A stretch of 64,000 nt of DNA from Aquimarina sp. AU58 (GCF_900312745.1 NZ_OMPD01000006.1:216053-280052); one strand, 5' to 3'; shown: positions 24,343 to 32,472, numbered from the stretch's first letter. Notes: generated by a model from the sequence alone, not told the origin. Numbers and translations: made by a program.

Positions 24343-25518
24343 TTATAGCAAATTGATCACCTGTACTGTATCGCCAATATTAACTTCTGTTACATCTTCG
24401 GGAAGATAAACCAAGGCATTGGCCATGGCAAAAGATCGTAACATAGAAGATGCTTGTCCGTCCAGGATAGTTACTTTGTCTTCTTCGGTATATGCTTTTA
24501 AAAACTCTGCTCTTTGGCCTTTTTTTGCATATTTGAGATTAGAAATAGCAGATGTTCGTTTTAAGCCATACTCTTTATATCCAGAGATTTTGAGTAATGC
24601 AGGTAGTACATAGATATAAAAACAACTTAGTGAAGAAGCAGGGTTGCCGGGTAACGCAAATATGGTTGTACCTTGTTTTTTGGCAAAATAAAGTGGCTTC
24701 CCTGGCTTTTGCTTTACTTTATAAAAAATTTCATCGACATCTAATGCTCTAAGTGCTTTACCTACAAAATCATAATCCCCAACCGATATTCCACCAGAAA
24801 TTAAAACCGCATCATAATGAGCTATTGTATTTTCTAAAAGAGCAAGAGTAATATCATATTCATCTTCTACCTTAAAATAAGATATATCATCAAATCCTAC
24901 TTTAGTCAAAGCAGTCGATAGCATGATCGAATTACTCTCATAGATTTGTCCATATTTAAGAGTTTGCCCTGGTGGTACTAATTCATTTCCTGTAGTGATG
25001 ATTGCTATAGAAGGTTTTTGATAGACCTGTACATGGGTGATTCCCAAAGACGCGAGATATCCTACACCGGCAGCAGTAATTGTAGTTCCTTCTAAGAGTG
25101 CTATATCGCCTTTTTTTATTTGCTCTCCAAGAGGGCGAATATTGGCATTGGGCAGTACAGTCTCTTGTAATAGTACCTGTTTATTTTGTATGTCTACCTT
25201 TTCTTGCATGATAACAGCCTTTGCTCCAGATGGTACTGGGGCACCAGTAAAAATTCTAATCGCTTTACCTTGCTCGAGATTAGGATCGGTATCATCGCCG
25301 GCTTTTACTTCGCCGATTAGGTCAAATTTTTTCTCTTCGACAGATCCCAATGCATATCCATCCATTGCAGATTGTCTAAAAGGCGGCATATTGATGGGAG
25401 ACATAACATCTTTTGCCAGTACATATCCCAATGCTTTTGATATAGGTATTGTAATGATTGCATCTGTTTTTTCGATGCTATTTTGTATTAATTGCAGGGC
25501 TTTTTCTACAGCTATCAT
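24343..25518 (-). CDS. moeA: Molybdopterin molybdotransferase MoeA
   Basis: Inserts molybdate into adenylylated molybdopterin. Motifs: PPFRQSAMDGYALG, FTGAPVPSGAKAVIMQE, ITTGNELVPPGQ, LISGGISVGDYDF and ALPGNPASSLSCFYIYV. 391 aa with the C-terminal MoeA domain IV present. It lies upstream of the modE-moaA operon on the same strand but is separated by 359 bp of repeat-rich DNA, so it likely has its own promoter. Molybdate transporter genes (modABC) are not in the window. Confidence 0.96.
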   Translation of the reverse strand: MIAVEKALQLIQNSIEKTDAIITIPISKALGYVLAKDVMSPINMPPFRQSAMDGYALGSVEEKKFDLIGEVKAGDDTDPNLEQGKAIRIFTGAPVPSGAKAVIMQEKVDIQNKQVLLQETVLPNANIRPLGEQIKKGDIALLEGTTITAAGVGYLASLGITHVQVYQKPSIAIITTGNELVPPGQTLKYGQIYESNSIMLSTALTKVGFDDISYFKVEDEYDITLALLENTIAHYDAVLISGGISVGDYDFVGKALRALDVDEIFYKVKQKPGKPLYFAKKQGTTIFALPGNPASSLSCFYIYVLPALLKISGYKEYGLKRTSAISNLKYAKKGQRAEFLKAYTEEDKVTILDGQASSMLRSFAMANALVYLPEDVTEVNIGDTVQVINLL

Positions 25519-25773
25519 AGGTAATTTCGTTACTAGTTTCTGGTCGTAAATAGATCACTATTAGATTTGTTTATTTTTGCGCAATTTCAATTTGTTTTTA
25601 TCACCTGATGCTAAGGCATCTGTGTCAAAAAAGAAAATCAAAATTCCATCAAAAATAATTCAAATCCTAAAAACCACCTGTTTACAACCAGAAACTATGT
25701 ACACAAAGGTACAGCGAAATTTGATTAGCGAAACTCTATTTTGAAAAGTTTTGTAGACATCTAGTAGGATTTT

Positions 25774-25806
25774 AGACCTCACAGGTCTCTAAGACCTGTG
25801 AGGTCT
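25774..25806. repeat. 33-nt palindromic repeat, copy R2
   Basis: Arms identical to R1 (AGACCTCACAGGTC / GACCTGTGAGGTCT) with loop TCTAA. Intergenic, upstream of moeA. The rest of 25519-25852 shows no gene. Confidence 0.85.
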
Positions 25807-25852
25807 TGTTAAATTGGATGTATATACTACGGTCGATAACCAATTTATCATT

Positions 25853-25904
25853 AAAAAAGACCCCAAAGGAATACCGAATCGCGTTCGGTTACACCTATGG
25901 GGTC
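25853..25904 (-). terminator. Strong intrinsic terminator on the minus strand
   Basis: Read on the minus strand: GACCCCATAGG ... CCGAA-CGCGA-TTCGG ... CCTTTGGGGTC followed by six T (complement of 25853-25858). It ends transcription from the 26117-26671 gene, or from a transcript starting within 25907-26116. Confidence 0.75.
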
Positions 25905-26116
25905 TTACACTTAGGGTTGAGTTGATCCTATTCCTTGAATAAACTCTGTTAAAAAATGCTAGTCTGGGCCTTGCCTTGTCAATGATTATAAAATCATGTT
26001 TTTCCAATTACATTTTGACAGACACCCTATGACTACACTGGTTATTGTTGACTTGTTCTACTTATACTAGACTTGATTTAGTACAAGTTTAACGGGTCTT
26101 TTTACGGGATCCCTCA
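25905..26116. other. Untranslated stretch between the 26117 gene and its terminator
   Basis: About 210 bases with no convincing reading frame. Minus-strand reads include ACTTGTACTAAATCAAGT, a weak hairpin. It is either a long 3' UTR or a small RNA ending at the terminator 25853-25904; the sequence alone does not decide. Confidence 0.35.
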
Positions 26117-26671
26117 TCATAAGGATACGATAGTCGTAATCCTAAGCGTGGGATTGATCTGAGAGATAATGGTAATACTCTTATCTGTTTTTTCGATCAC
26201 TTTGGTCTCAGGAATAATATCTACAACTTGGTTTTCATTTTTAAGATAGTAGGCATTTTCTTTTTTCTGAAACGATTCATGTAATGTTACTTCATTCTCG
26301 GTATTTGATTTTAAATACATAGATAATGGTCTTGGCTTAAAATCGATAAGCCATGCAATTAACTCTAGATTAGCAGGAGTGGTTGATTTTGTTTCTCCTG
26401 TTAAAAAATTTACAATGGGTTTAAATTTGTCACCGTGAACACGTTCGATAGCGTATGCTTTATTTTCTCCTTCTTCAAATTGAAAAAAGCGATTTAGAAT
26501 ACTTTCATCATACTTCTCTTTTCTACGGTTTAACAGCCATAAGCAGGCTTCTTTAATTTGTTTTCGGGTTGGTTCCTGGAGATAACAGTTCATTTCTCCA
26601 CCTTTTTCCCTTTTGTACTTTTCAAGAATCTCATTCTTGTACGTCACACTTGTTTTTGTTCTCATAGGCAT
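26117..26671 (-). CDS. Protein of unknown function
   Basis: I do not recognise this 184-aa protein. It has no signal peptide or membrane segment. The N-terminal half is basic and helical (KNEILEKYKREKGGEMNCY, KQIKEACLWLLNRRKEKY); the middle has GDKFKPIVNFLTGETKSTTPANLELIAWLIDFKPRP; the last 50 residues alternate strand-like segments (VVDIIPETKVIEKTDKSITIIS). The composition suggests a small globular, possibly DNA-binding or phosphotransfer-related protein, but this is a guess. Start is uncertain between Met1 and Met3 (MPMRTK). It stands alone on the minus strand, divergent from the small lipoprotein gene. Confidence 0.6.
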   Translation of the reverse strand: MPMRTKTSVTYKNEILEKYKREKGGEMNCYLQEPTRKQIKEACLWLLNRRKEKYDESILNRFFQFEEGENKAYAIERVHGDKFKPIVNFLTGETKSTTPANLELIAWLIDFKPRPLSMYLKSNTENEVTLHESFQKKENAYYLKNENQVVDIIPETKVIEKTDKSITIISQINPTLRITTIVSL

Positions 26672-26818
26672 AGGTTATTGGAATCTTTAGGATTTCAATG
26701 GAATCTTTGGAATCCTTGGAATTGTTTACGGATATAGACTTGGGGTCTTTATAAATTCGCTTCAACAATTAGTTCCAGTTTCATTTTGCTAACATAGTAA
26801 ATGTATGGATTTAGATGT

Positions 26819-26832
26819 TACGGAAATCCGTA
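26819..26832. promoter_or_regulatory. Palindrome TACGG-AAAT-CCGTA
   Basis: Perfect TACGG-N4-CCGTA inverted repeat between the divergent genes at 26671 and 26999. The same form recurs at 31817-31830 and imperfectly at 31405-31418. It may be the operator of the response regulator encoded at 29221-29889 (inference). The surrounding 26672-26998 also has GGAATCTT-type direct repeats (26675-26722), a GGGAATATTCCC palindrome and a CCTGGT-ATAGA-ACCAGG hairpin. Confidence 0.4.
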
Positions 26833-26998
26833 GCGCGATGGTAAAAGCTCAAAAGGAAAGTGGCTAAACACTACCGCACCGGATTTCAACTTTCCGAAAA
26901 AACGAGGGAATATTCCCTAACTATTTGATTGCTATCCCAAATCCCTGGTATAGAACCAGGCAGCAATCCCCATGTTAAATCTTAAAAAATTAAATATT

Positions 26999-27160
26999 AT
27001 GAGAACTTTTTTATACCTACTTATGACCCTATTTATCACTGCAAACCTTGCATCTTGTACTGCAGATAATATTAACGATACAGAAGATATCTCTGTTGAG
27101 ACAGTTGGAACTGATGGTGATAACGGAGAAGTTGATCCTGATGCAGATCCTAAAGAGTAA
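26999..27160 (+). CDS. Small acidic lipoprotein
   Basis: 53-aa SPII lipoprotein: MRTFLYLLMTLFITANLASC is the signal peptide and lipobox, leaving a mature peptide of about 33 residues rich in D/E/T/G (DNGEVDPDADPKE). An ATG at 26972 would add nine residues before the signal sequence and is less likely. No family is recognised. It precedes the histidine kinase gene and has its own terminator (27188-27230), so it may be a separately expressed partner or output of the two-component system. Confidence 0.6.
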   Translation: MRTFLYLLMTLFITANLASCTADNINDTEDISVETVGTDGDNGEVDPDADPKE

Positions 27161-27187
27161 TTAATAATTTATTGATAGACTAAAAAC

Positions 27188-27230
27188 CGGGTGTATATGG
27201 TATAATAACATACTATGTACACCCGATTTT
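27188..27230 (+). terminator. Intrinsic terminator after the small lipoprotein gene
   Basis: Arms CGGGTGTATATGGTA (27188-27202) and TACTATGTACACCCG (27211-27225), nearly fully paired, followed by ATTTTATTT. It lies just before the kinase gene, so it could also work as an attenuator. Confidence 0.7.
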
Positions 27231-27248
27231 ATTTAGTATTTTAGAGGG

Positions 27249-29204
27249 ATGAAACTTTGGCGTGTCGATTTCTTCTTTATTATGATTAGAGTACTACTAC
27301 TTTTATGTGGTACTATACCTGCTTTTAGCCAAACAAAAACACAAATACCTTTATCTTCAAACGAATTAGATAGTCTTGCTCAATATTATGAGCTAAGTGA
27401 TAAAGATACTTTATCAATAGCATTACGGTTAGATTATATTGATTCCTTTTTAAGTGGAGCAAGATTCTTTCAGCAAGATTCCTTGATTTCTAAAGGTTTG
27501 ACTCGAAAAACATGGTTGTTTGGTAGGGTTAAACAATATGATAGTGCGATTATATACACACATCGATTATACGATTTAGCTAAACAAAATAGAGATACTA
27601 CGTATATGATAAAAGCATTGATGAAATTGGGAATCTATCATAAGAAGAATAATCAGTTAGCTGAGGCTTTTCGATATCATAATGAAAATTTTAAAATCTC
27701 AAGAATAATTAAGGATACAATAAGAATTGGTAGAAGTTTATTGAATATGGCTAATATTCAAACCTCTTTAGGGGATTATTCGGGGTGCAAAACAACTGCA
27801 GTTGATGGAGTAACTTATTTAGAAAACACTGACGATTTAAAAACTCTTGCAGGTTTATACCATATCATTTCAGTAGCGAATTTGGAGCAAAAAAATTATA
27901 AAGAAGCTTTAAAATATAATACACAAGCTCTGGTTCTTGGTAAAGATAGTATATCTGCAAAAACGATAAGGATCAATAATATGTTGATGTTCAAAAATAC
28001 AAAAGCCAATATATTAGCAGATCAAGGGAAGTATGATCAGGCAATAACTATATTGGAAAAACTGGTGACTGATCCAATAGTGCGAGAAGATCAAAGAGAA
28101 TATGCAAGAGTGCTTAGTAATTTAGGATTCATACAATGGCTTCAAAATAGGAATAATAGTAATTCGGAGAAATTACTGCTTACAGCATTAGAAGTACGAG
28201 AAAAAATACTAGATATCCAGGGCCTAACTGCCAGTAATATGTATCTCACTAAATACTATCTAAACAAAGACAAAGAAAAAGCGTTACAATATGCAGAAGC
28301 AGCCTATCACAATGCAAAGCAACGTCGTAGTTTAACATCAATTCTTAAGGCTTTAGGGTTTATTTTTAAACTAAAAGAAAAAACTAATGAAGAGGCAAAG
28401 GAATATGATCGAATTCATAAAAAAATACAAGAAGTAAACCAAAGTAACCGGGAGATTTATGCGGTAACTCGCTATGAAAATGATAAACTCACCAACGAAA
28501 ACCTGATTCTAAAAGCAGAAACGGCCAGGAAAGAACGGCAACAGGTGATTTATTTGTTTAGCACCCTGTTTGTTTTTTTAATAGGAGGACTGGTGTTCTA
28601 TTTATATAGACAACGATTACGGCGAGAAAAAATACGAGAGGTCTATAATGCAGAAGCACGTATCTCTAAAAAACTACATGATGAGCTGGCTAATGATGTA
28701 TACCAGGTGATGATACAGATGCAAAATGATCAAAATGATCCTGAGGTGTTAGATAAATTAGAAGAAATATATCATACGACCCGGGATATCTCTAGGGAGC
28801 ATAATAGCTTTAGAACAGGAGAGGAATATGCTACCGAACTTAATGGTATGTTAAGTAGTTATAGTACCAATGGTACCAAGATTATTATTAAAGATATAGA
28901 TGAGATCAACTGGCAGGCGATAAACCCCGAAAAAAAGATCATTGTACACCGTACTTTGCAAGAATTAATGGTAAATATGAAAAAACACAGCCATGCCGAA
29001 CTGGTGGCGATCACATTTAAGAAAACACCCAAAGGTGTAGTAATCACGTATGCTGATACTGGTGTTGGCGTAGCAGCAGAAGAAATAATATATAGTAACG
29101 GACTCCAAAATACGGAAAACCGTATAAAAACGATCGGGGGATCATTTATCTTTGATTCAGCAAAAGGAAAAGGCTTTAAAGCGAAGATAAATTTTCCGAA
29201 TTAA
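27249..29204 (+). CDS. TPR-containing sensor histidine kinase (HisKA_3/NarL class)
   Basis: 651-aa membrane kinase. An N-terminal signal or anchor (IRVLLLLCGTIPAFSQ) is followed by a periplasmic TPR region (about 50-390), one membrane helix (VIYLFSTLFVFLIGGLVFYLY, about 435-455), then a cytoplasmic dimerisation/phosphoacceptor segment with the H-box ARISKKLHDELANDVYQVM and a HATPase_c domain (N-box ELMVNMKKHSHAELV, ADTGVGV, GLQNTENRIKTIGGSF). This layout is common in Bacteroidota and pairs with a LuxR/NarL-like regulator, here encoded 16 bp downstream. Signal unknown; the TPR domain suggests sensing through protein contact in the periplasm. Confidence 0.9.
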   Translation: MKLWRVDFFFIMIRVLLLLCGTIPAFSQTKTQIPLSSNELDSLAQYYELSDKDTLSIALRLDYIDSFLSGARFFQQDSLISKGLTRKTWLFGRVKQYDSAIIYTHRLYDLAKQNRDTTYMIKALMKLGIYHKKNNQLAEAFRYHNENFKISRIIKDTIRIGRSLLNMANIQTSLGDYSGCKTTAVDGVTYLENTDDLKTLAGLYHIISVANLEQKNYKEALKYNTQALVLGKDSISAKTIRINNMLMFKNTKANILADQGKYDQAITILEKLVTDPIVREDQREYARVLSNLGFIQWLQNRNNSNSEKLLLTALEVREKILDIQGLTASNMYLTKYYLNKDKEKALQYAEAAYHNAKQRRSLTSILKALGFIFKLKEKTNEEAKEYDRIHKKIQEVNQSNREIYAVTRYENDKLTNENLILKAETARKERQQVIYLFSTLFVFLIGGLVFYLYRQRLRREKIREVYNAEARISKKLHDELANDVYQVMIQMQNDQNDPEVLDKLEEIYHTTRDISREHNSFRTGEEYATELNGMLSSYSTNGTKIIIKDIDEINWQAINPEKKIIVHRTLQELMVNMKKHSHAELVAITFKKTPKGVVITYADTGVGVAAEEIIYSNGLQNTENRIKTIGGSFIFDSAKGKGFKAKINFPN

Positions 29205-29220
29205 TTATAATATAGAGCTT

Positions 29221-29889
29221 ATGTTTAAGAAAGTTTTAGTTACAGAAGATCTTGGTAGTATTAGCCATGGTATCGCACATATTCTTCGAGAAAGAACTGG
29301 GATTGATGAAATACAACAAGCACAATATTGTGATGATGCTCTTTTAAAATTTAGAAGAGCAATTAGTGATGATGCCCCATTTGATCTGTTGATCACAGAT
29401 CTTTCGTTTAAAGAGAGTCATAGAGAACGAAAATTGGCTTCGGGGATTGAACTTGTAGAAGCCATACGAGAGATCCAACCTAATGTTAAAGTTATTATAT
29501 ATTCTATGGAAGATAGACCCGGTAAAATTAAATCGTTTTTTGCAGAACAGCACATAGATGGTTATGTATGCAAAGGACGTTATGGACTAAACGAATTGGT
29601 AAAATCGGTTACCGATGTGTTTAACAACATTCGATACGTATCCCCACAATTAGAAAGTGCAATGAGTAAGAATAATGTTTTCGAACTCCAGGATTATGAT
29701 ATTTTGTTATTAAAGCATTTGTCTGATGGCCTTACCCAGGAAGAGATAGGGAATCATTTTAAGAAAAATCAAATTTCTCCTAATAGTACAAGCTCTATAG
29801 AGAAGCGACTTAATAAATTGAAATATAATTTTAAAGCCAAAAACGCCATTCATCTGGTGGCAATGACCAAAGATTTAGGGCTTTTGTAG
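29221..29889 (+). CDS. Response regulator with receiver and HTH domains
   Basis: 222-aa response regulator. The receiver domain covers residues 1-130: acidic pair E9/D10 (LVTEDL), phosphoacceptor D60 (LLITDLSF), conserved S/T in IIYSMED and K in YVCKGRYG. The C-terminal 70 residues form a LuxR-like helix-turn-helix (ILLLKHLSDGLTQEEIGNHF, then SSIEKRLNKLKYNF). Partner of the kinase encoded just upstream. A dispersed repeat starts 10 bp after its stop codon. Confidence 0.9.
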   Translation: MFKKVLVTEDLGSISHGIAHILRERTGIDEIQQAQYCDDALLKFRRAISDDAPFDLLITDLSFKESHRERKLASGIELVEAIREIQPNVKVIIYSMEDRPGKIKSFFAEQHIDGYVCKGRYGLNELVKSVTDVFNNIRYVSPQLESAMSKNNVFELQDYDILLLKHLSDGLTQEEIGNHFKKNQISPNSTSSIEKRLNKLKYNFKAKNAIHLVAMTKDLGLL

Positions 29890-30245
29890 AGGTTTTCCCT
29901 TCGACAGGCTCAGGGTGACAGGTGTCAGAAGCTCGAAGTCGGATGCTAAGTGTATTCTTGTTATTGAGTGTATTAGTATGTGAGTTTTTGAGTATGTTAG
30001 TTTGTTAGTGATTGAGTGTTCTGCATTGATTATTGAATATTCTATATTCGGTGTTCAATATTTACAATGTTATTCCGACCCATTGATATTGCCTGTCCCG
30101 AGTTTATTTTTACATTTAGAGTTTTACATTTAACATTGATATTTCTTTGTCATCCCAGCCCTTCGGCATGGCTCTGGATAAACTAAAGGCTGGGATCCAC
30201 AGCGAAAACGCCACTCCAAAGTAGATTCCGGATCAAGTCCGGAAT
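29890..30245. repeat. Repeat mosaic downstream of the response regulator
   Basis: No gene. 29899-29919 is a copy of CTTCGACAGGCTCAGGGTGAC. 29940-30070 contains AT-rich stretches with repeated GTATTAGTATGTGAG-like and GTGTTCAATATT-like words. 30149-30200 holds an inverted repeat (CATCCCAGCC / GGCTGGGAT). 30224-30245 holds ATTCCGGA-TCAAG-TCCGGAAT. These are classes of dispersed intergenic repeat, not coding DNA. Confidence 0.6.
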
Positions 30246-30360
30246 GACAGGCTAATTCATATCAAAAAGGTATCGCAGTACGCTAAAGTAAAAGTTTAGG
30301 TGTTGTAGGTATAGATTTATTCTAATCAGACCTCACAGGTTTCTAAAACCTGTGAGGTCT
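30246..30360. repeat. 115-bp direct repeat, copy A (contains palindrome R3)
   Basis: Runs from GACAGGCTAATTCATATC to the end of the 33-nt palindrome R3 (30328-30360, loop TTCTAAAA-like with two arm changes). Copy B at 31180-31295 matches it with only a few substitutions and one indel. The two copies flank the FKBP lipoprotein gene. The rest of the gap up to 30612 includes ATTCTGGA-TCAAG-TCTAGAAT (about 30423-30443). Confidence 0.85.
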
Positions 30361-30612
30361 GGTGTTTCATACTCCAGATCTTAAACCCTTGATTTTCCTT
30401 TAGATAAATATCATTTTTATTTATTCTGGATCAAGTCTAGAATAAACACTTCTTTTTTTACCCTATACATCTATCAAGATCATTTTTTTTAAAACGCATA
30501 AAAAGTTTTCCCCAGTTTCATTTTTTGAAACTGGTATTTTTTATTATCGCGTCATAGTTGCTATGTCAACAAATACATTAACCAAAATATAAACAATCAC
30601 AAATACAGTAAC

Positions 30613-31137
30613 ATGATGAAAAACGCATTAGTAATAGCGAGCTTTTTGATTTTTATTTTTTCATGCAAATCAGATGATGATGGCTCAATTTTAGAACCAG
30701 ACCCCATAAATTTGGAGTATACCCAAGAAGAAAAAGATGCAGAGATTGCATGGATCAAATCATTTATTGAAGAAAATGGGATCCCAGCCATAGAGACAGA
30801 ATCGGGATTGCACTATGTTATAGAACAAGAAGGAAATGGGTTGACTCCTGCAGAGGAAGATCTTATTGTTTTTTATTATAAAACGATAAACCCTGCAACC
30901 GGAGAAGTATTAGGAGAATTAACCAGGGATGATAGCAAATATGGATTAGTAGGTTCTATGTACGGTATGCTAGAGGGTGTAAGAGAAGGATTTATGTTAG
31001 TTAATGAAGGAACTATAATTACTATGATCGTACCATCATACCTGGCATACGGAAAAAGAGGTTCTTTTATAGGTGATATTGAGCCAGAAACAATTCTGAT
31101 GTATACAATGGAACTAAATCTTGTTTTGAAGAAATAG
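30613..31137 (+). CDS. FKBP-type peptidyl-prolyl isomerase-like lipoprotein (GldI-like)
   Basis: 174-aa lipoprotein: signal and lipobox LVIASFLIFIFSC, then a D-rich linker and an FKBP domain (residues about 65-174) with SGLHYVIEQEGNG, DLIVFYYKTINPATGEVLG, and the hydrophobic core MVPSYLAYGKRG and LMYTMELNLVL. FKBP proteins catalyse cis-trans isomerisation of prolyl bonds; GldI of gliding bacteria is a related lipoprotein. Several canonical FKBP active-site aromatics are not obvious, so activity is uncertain. The gene stands alone between two 115-bp direct repeats. A second ATG lies in frame at 30616. Confidence 0.82.
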   Translation: MMKNALVIASFLIFIFSCKSDDDGSILEPDPINLEYTQEEKDAEIAWIKSFIEENGIPAIETESGLHYVIEQEGNGLTPAEEDLIVFYYKTINPATGEVLGELTRDDSKYGLVGSMYGMLEGVREGFMLVNEGTIITMIVPSYLAYGKRGSFIGDIEPETILMYTMELNLVLKK

Positions 31138-31179
31138 TATATTAACTAAGTATTTTTGTTTCAATCATAAATTCCGGAT

Positions 31180-31295
31180 GACAGGCTAATTCATATCAAA
31201 AAGGTGTCGCAGTACGCTAAAGTAAAAGTTTAGGTGTTGTAGTTAAAGATTTTGTTCTAATCAGACCTCACAGGTCTTTAATACCTGTGAGGTTT
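31180..31295. repeat. 115-bp direct repeat, copy B (contains palindrome R4)
   Basis: Second copy of the block at 30246-30360, in the same orientation, ending in palindrome R4 (31263-31295, AGACCTCACAGGT / ACCTGTGAGGTTT). The conserved core includes CGCAGTACGCTAAAGTAAAA and TTTAGGTGTTGTAG. Confidence 0.85.
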
Positions 31296-31508
31296 AGTTT
31301 TACTACCTGCCAGATAATATGATGAAGTGTTGTAAGTGTAAAAATCTAAAAATCAGATATTTAAATTTTTGAAATGCCAGATTCACATTAGTTTAACGCT
31401 TTTATTACGGAAATCCACAAGGAATTGTCGTTTATTAGCTTTAAATTTGAGGTAATACTTAAAATAATTGAGATTGTGGCTTAAAAAGAGCAGCAATTAT
31501 TGATATTG

Positions 31509-31613
31509 ATCAATCGTAAAAAGCTACTAAATAGGTAGTTATAAAACAGAAACAACCCCGCAATTGTAAAACTTTGGCGAGCCAACAAAAGCAGGGTCTG
31601 AATAACGATTGAT
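31509..31613 (+). ncRNA. Structured RNA resembling a cobalamin riboswitch
   Basis: A 9-bp closing stem ATCAATCGT (31509-31517) / ACGATTGAT (31605-31613) encloses: a 6-bp hairpin AGCTAC/GTAGTT (31522-31540); CCCCGCAATTGTAA (31556-31569), like the cobalamin-box segment CCCGCnACTGTAA; a hairpin TTGG-CGAG-CCAA (31574-31585); and GGGTCTGAATAAC, like the 3' box GAGTCAGGATACC. The order of these blocks fits a cobalamin riboswitch, but the GGTG..TCC segment is poor and the element is short. No gene starts within 850 bp downstream, so it may be an orphan or decayed switch. A different structured RNA class is possible. Confidence 0.4.
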
Positions 31614-31816
31614 TTAATGTAAACCAACCATTATAAGGATATTTTTAGAGTAAATAGCTCAAAAAAGGATATGATTTCTGAATGATTTAACCCTAAATCC
31701 TTATATATAATTTCTATTCGATAATTTGTGTCCAAAAAACATAAAACGAACTATTTTATCTTTTTTAGTAGTTCTATTTTCCTAAAGCACAATATAGTAA
31801 GAAGCTTTCAAATAAT

Positions 31817-31830
31817 TACGGTTTCCCGTA
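31817..31830. promoter_or_regulatory. Palindrome TACGG-TTTC-CCGTA
   Basis: Second perfect TACGG-N4-CCGTA inverted repeat of the window (first at 26819). A near match, TACGG-AAAT-CCACA, lies at 31405-31418. Possible binding site for the nearby response regulator; not tied to an obvious start codon. Confidence 0.3.
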
Positions 31831-32074
31831 AGATATTTCTCCTTTTTTTTAAATATTTTTTGTGCTATTTTCATATTAAATCCCATAATACTAGTATAAA
31901 AATCTATAATTCAGCTATTTATATTGCATGTTTTATAATGTTGGTTGTAAGAAGTTACGGTATAGAGGTAAGTATATAAATGACTTATTGAAATTTGTTT
32001 AGAGATCTATTTTTAAGGATTCTTTGTTAGTATAAACTAAAGATTGAGTTGTATTGATAATGGAGCTTTTTTTC

Positions 32075-32121
32075 AGACCTCACGAGATTATTTGAACTTG
32101 TTTCAGCATCTCTATGAGGTC
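32075..32121. repeat. Diverged palindromic repeat, copy R5
   Basis: AGACCTCACGAGAT and ATCTCTATGAGGTC form imperfectly paired arms (32075-32088 and 32108-32121) around about 19 nt. The outer ends match the R1-R4 family; the inner part differs. Confidence 0.5.
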
Positions 32122-32409
32122 CGAAGGTGGGGTAATCGGGTAATCATATATTCTGTTACATGTACCAGTAACAAAAAAGGTCGTCTGAATAACCTGGTTT
32201 TTTCTTAATCGATCTTGGGAGCAAATGTTTCGGTATCTCTATATACAACTTTGTAACAACCATACCTCTCTTTAATAGCATCACATCTCAATTGTTTTTT
32301 CTACTTAAGTAGTTGCTACAGATCGTAATGTTATTCCCAAAAATGCACAAAATGTCGTTTTTATCATTTGTAGGTTATTTCTGTAAATAAATGACAAAAA
32401 TAGTTAAGT

Positions 32410-32470
32410 TTATTTAGAATAAATAAAAATAAATATATATTTGCACTCTATTAAGAAGCATTCTAAATAA
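32410..32470 (+). promoter_or_regulatory. Fur-like operator pair and promoter of the heme receptor gene
   Basis: Perfect 11-bp inverted repeat TTATTTAGAAT (32410-32420) / ATTCTAAATAA (32460-32470) flanks the -7 element TATATTTG (32436-32443, full match to TAnnTTTG). The receptor ATG is at 32473, so the second arm lies in the short leader. The same arrangement, with identical spacing of 26 bp from the first arm to the -7 box, occurs at 54941-55004. Iron control by Fur is inferred from the genes served. Confidence 0.6.
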
Positions 32471-32472
32471 AA

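Larger units (their letters stand above)
31614..32409. other. Long intergenic stretch without a convincing gene
   Basis: About 800 AT-rich bases between the structured RNA and the TonB receptor promoter. An open frame of 83 codons at 31728-31979 (+) has an F/I/S/K-rich composition typical of random AT-rich translation and no family resemblance. It contains a TACGG-TTTC-CCGTA palindrome (31817-31830) and the diverged repeat R5. I see no RNA gene or mobile element. Confidence 0.4.

Noticed and set aside
25789..26007. Open frame of 72 codons on the minus strand
   Set aside because: It runs through the terminator hairpin at 25853-25904 and into palindrome R2, so it cannot be a normal gene.
30246..31295. 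Composite transposon carrying the FKBP gene
   Set aside because: The flanking 115-bp repeats encode no transposase and have no visible target-site duplication; they are reported as direct repeats only.
31728..31979. Open frame of 83 codons on the + strand
   Set aside because: Its F/I/S/K-rich composition is what AT-rich noncoding DNA gives, there is no promoter or family resemblance, and it sits in a repeat-rich gap.
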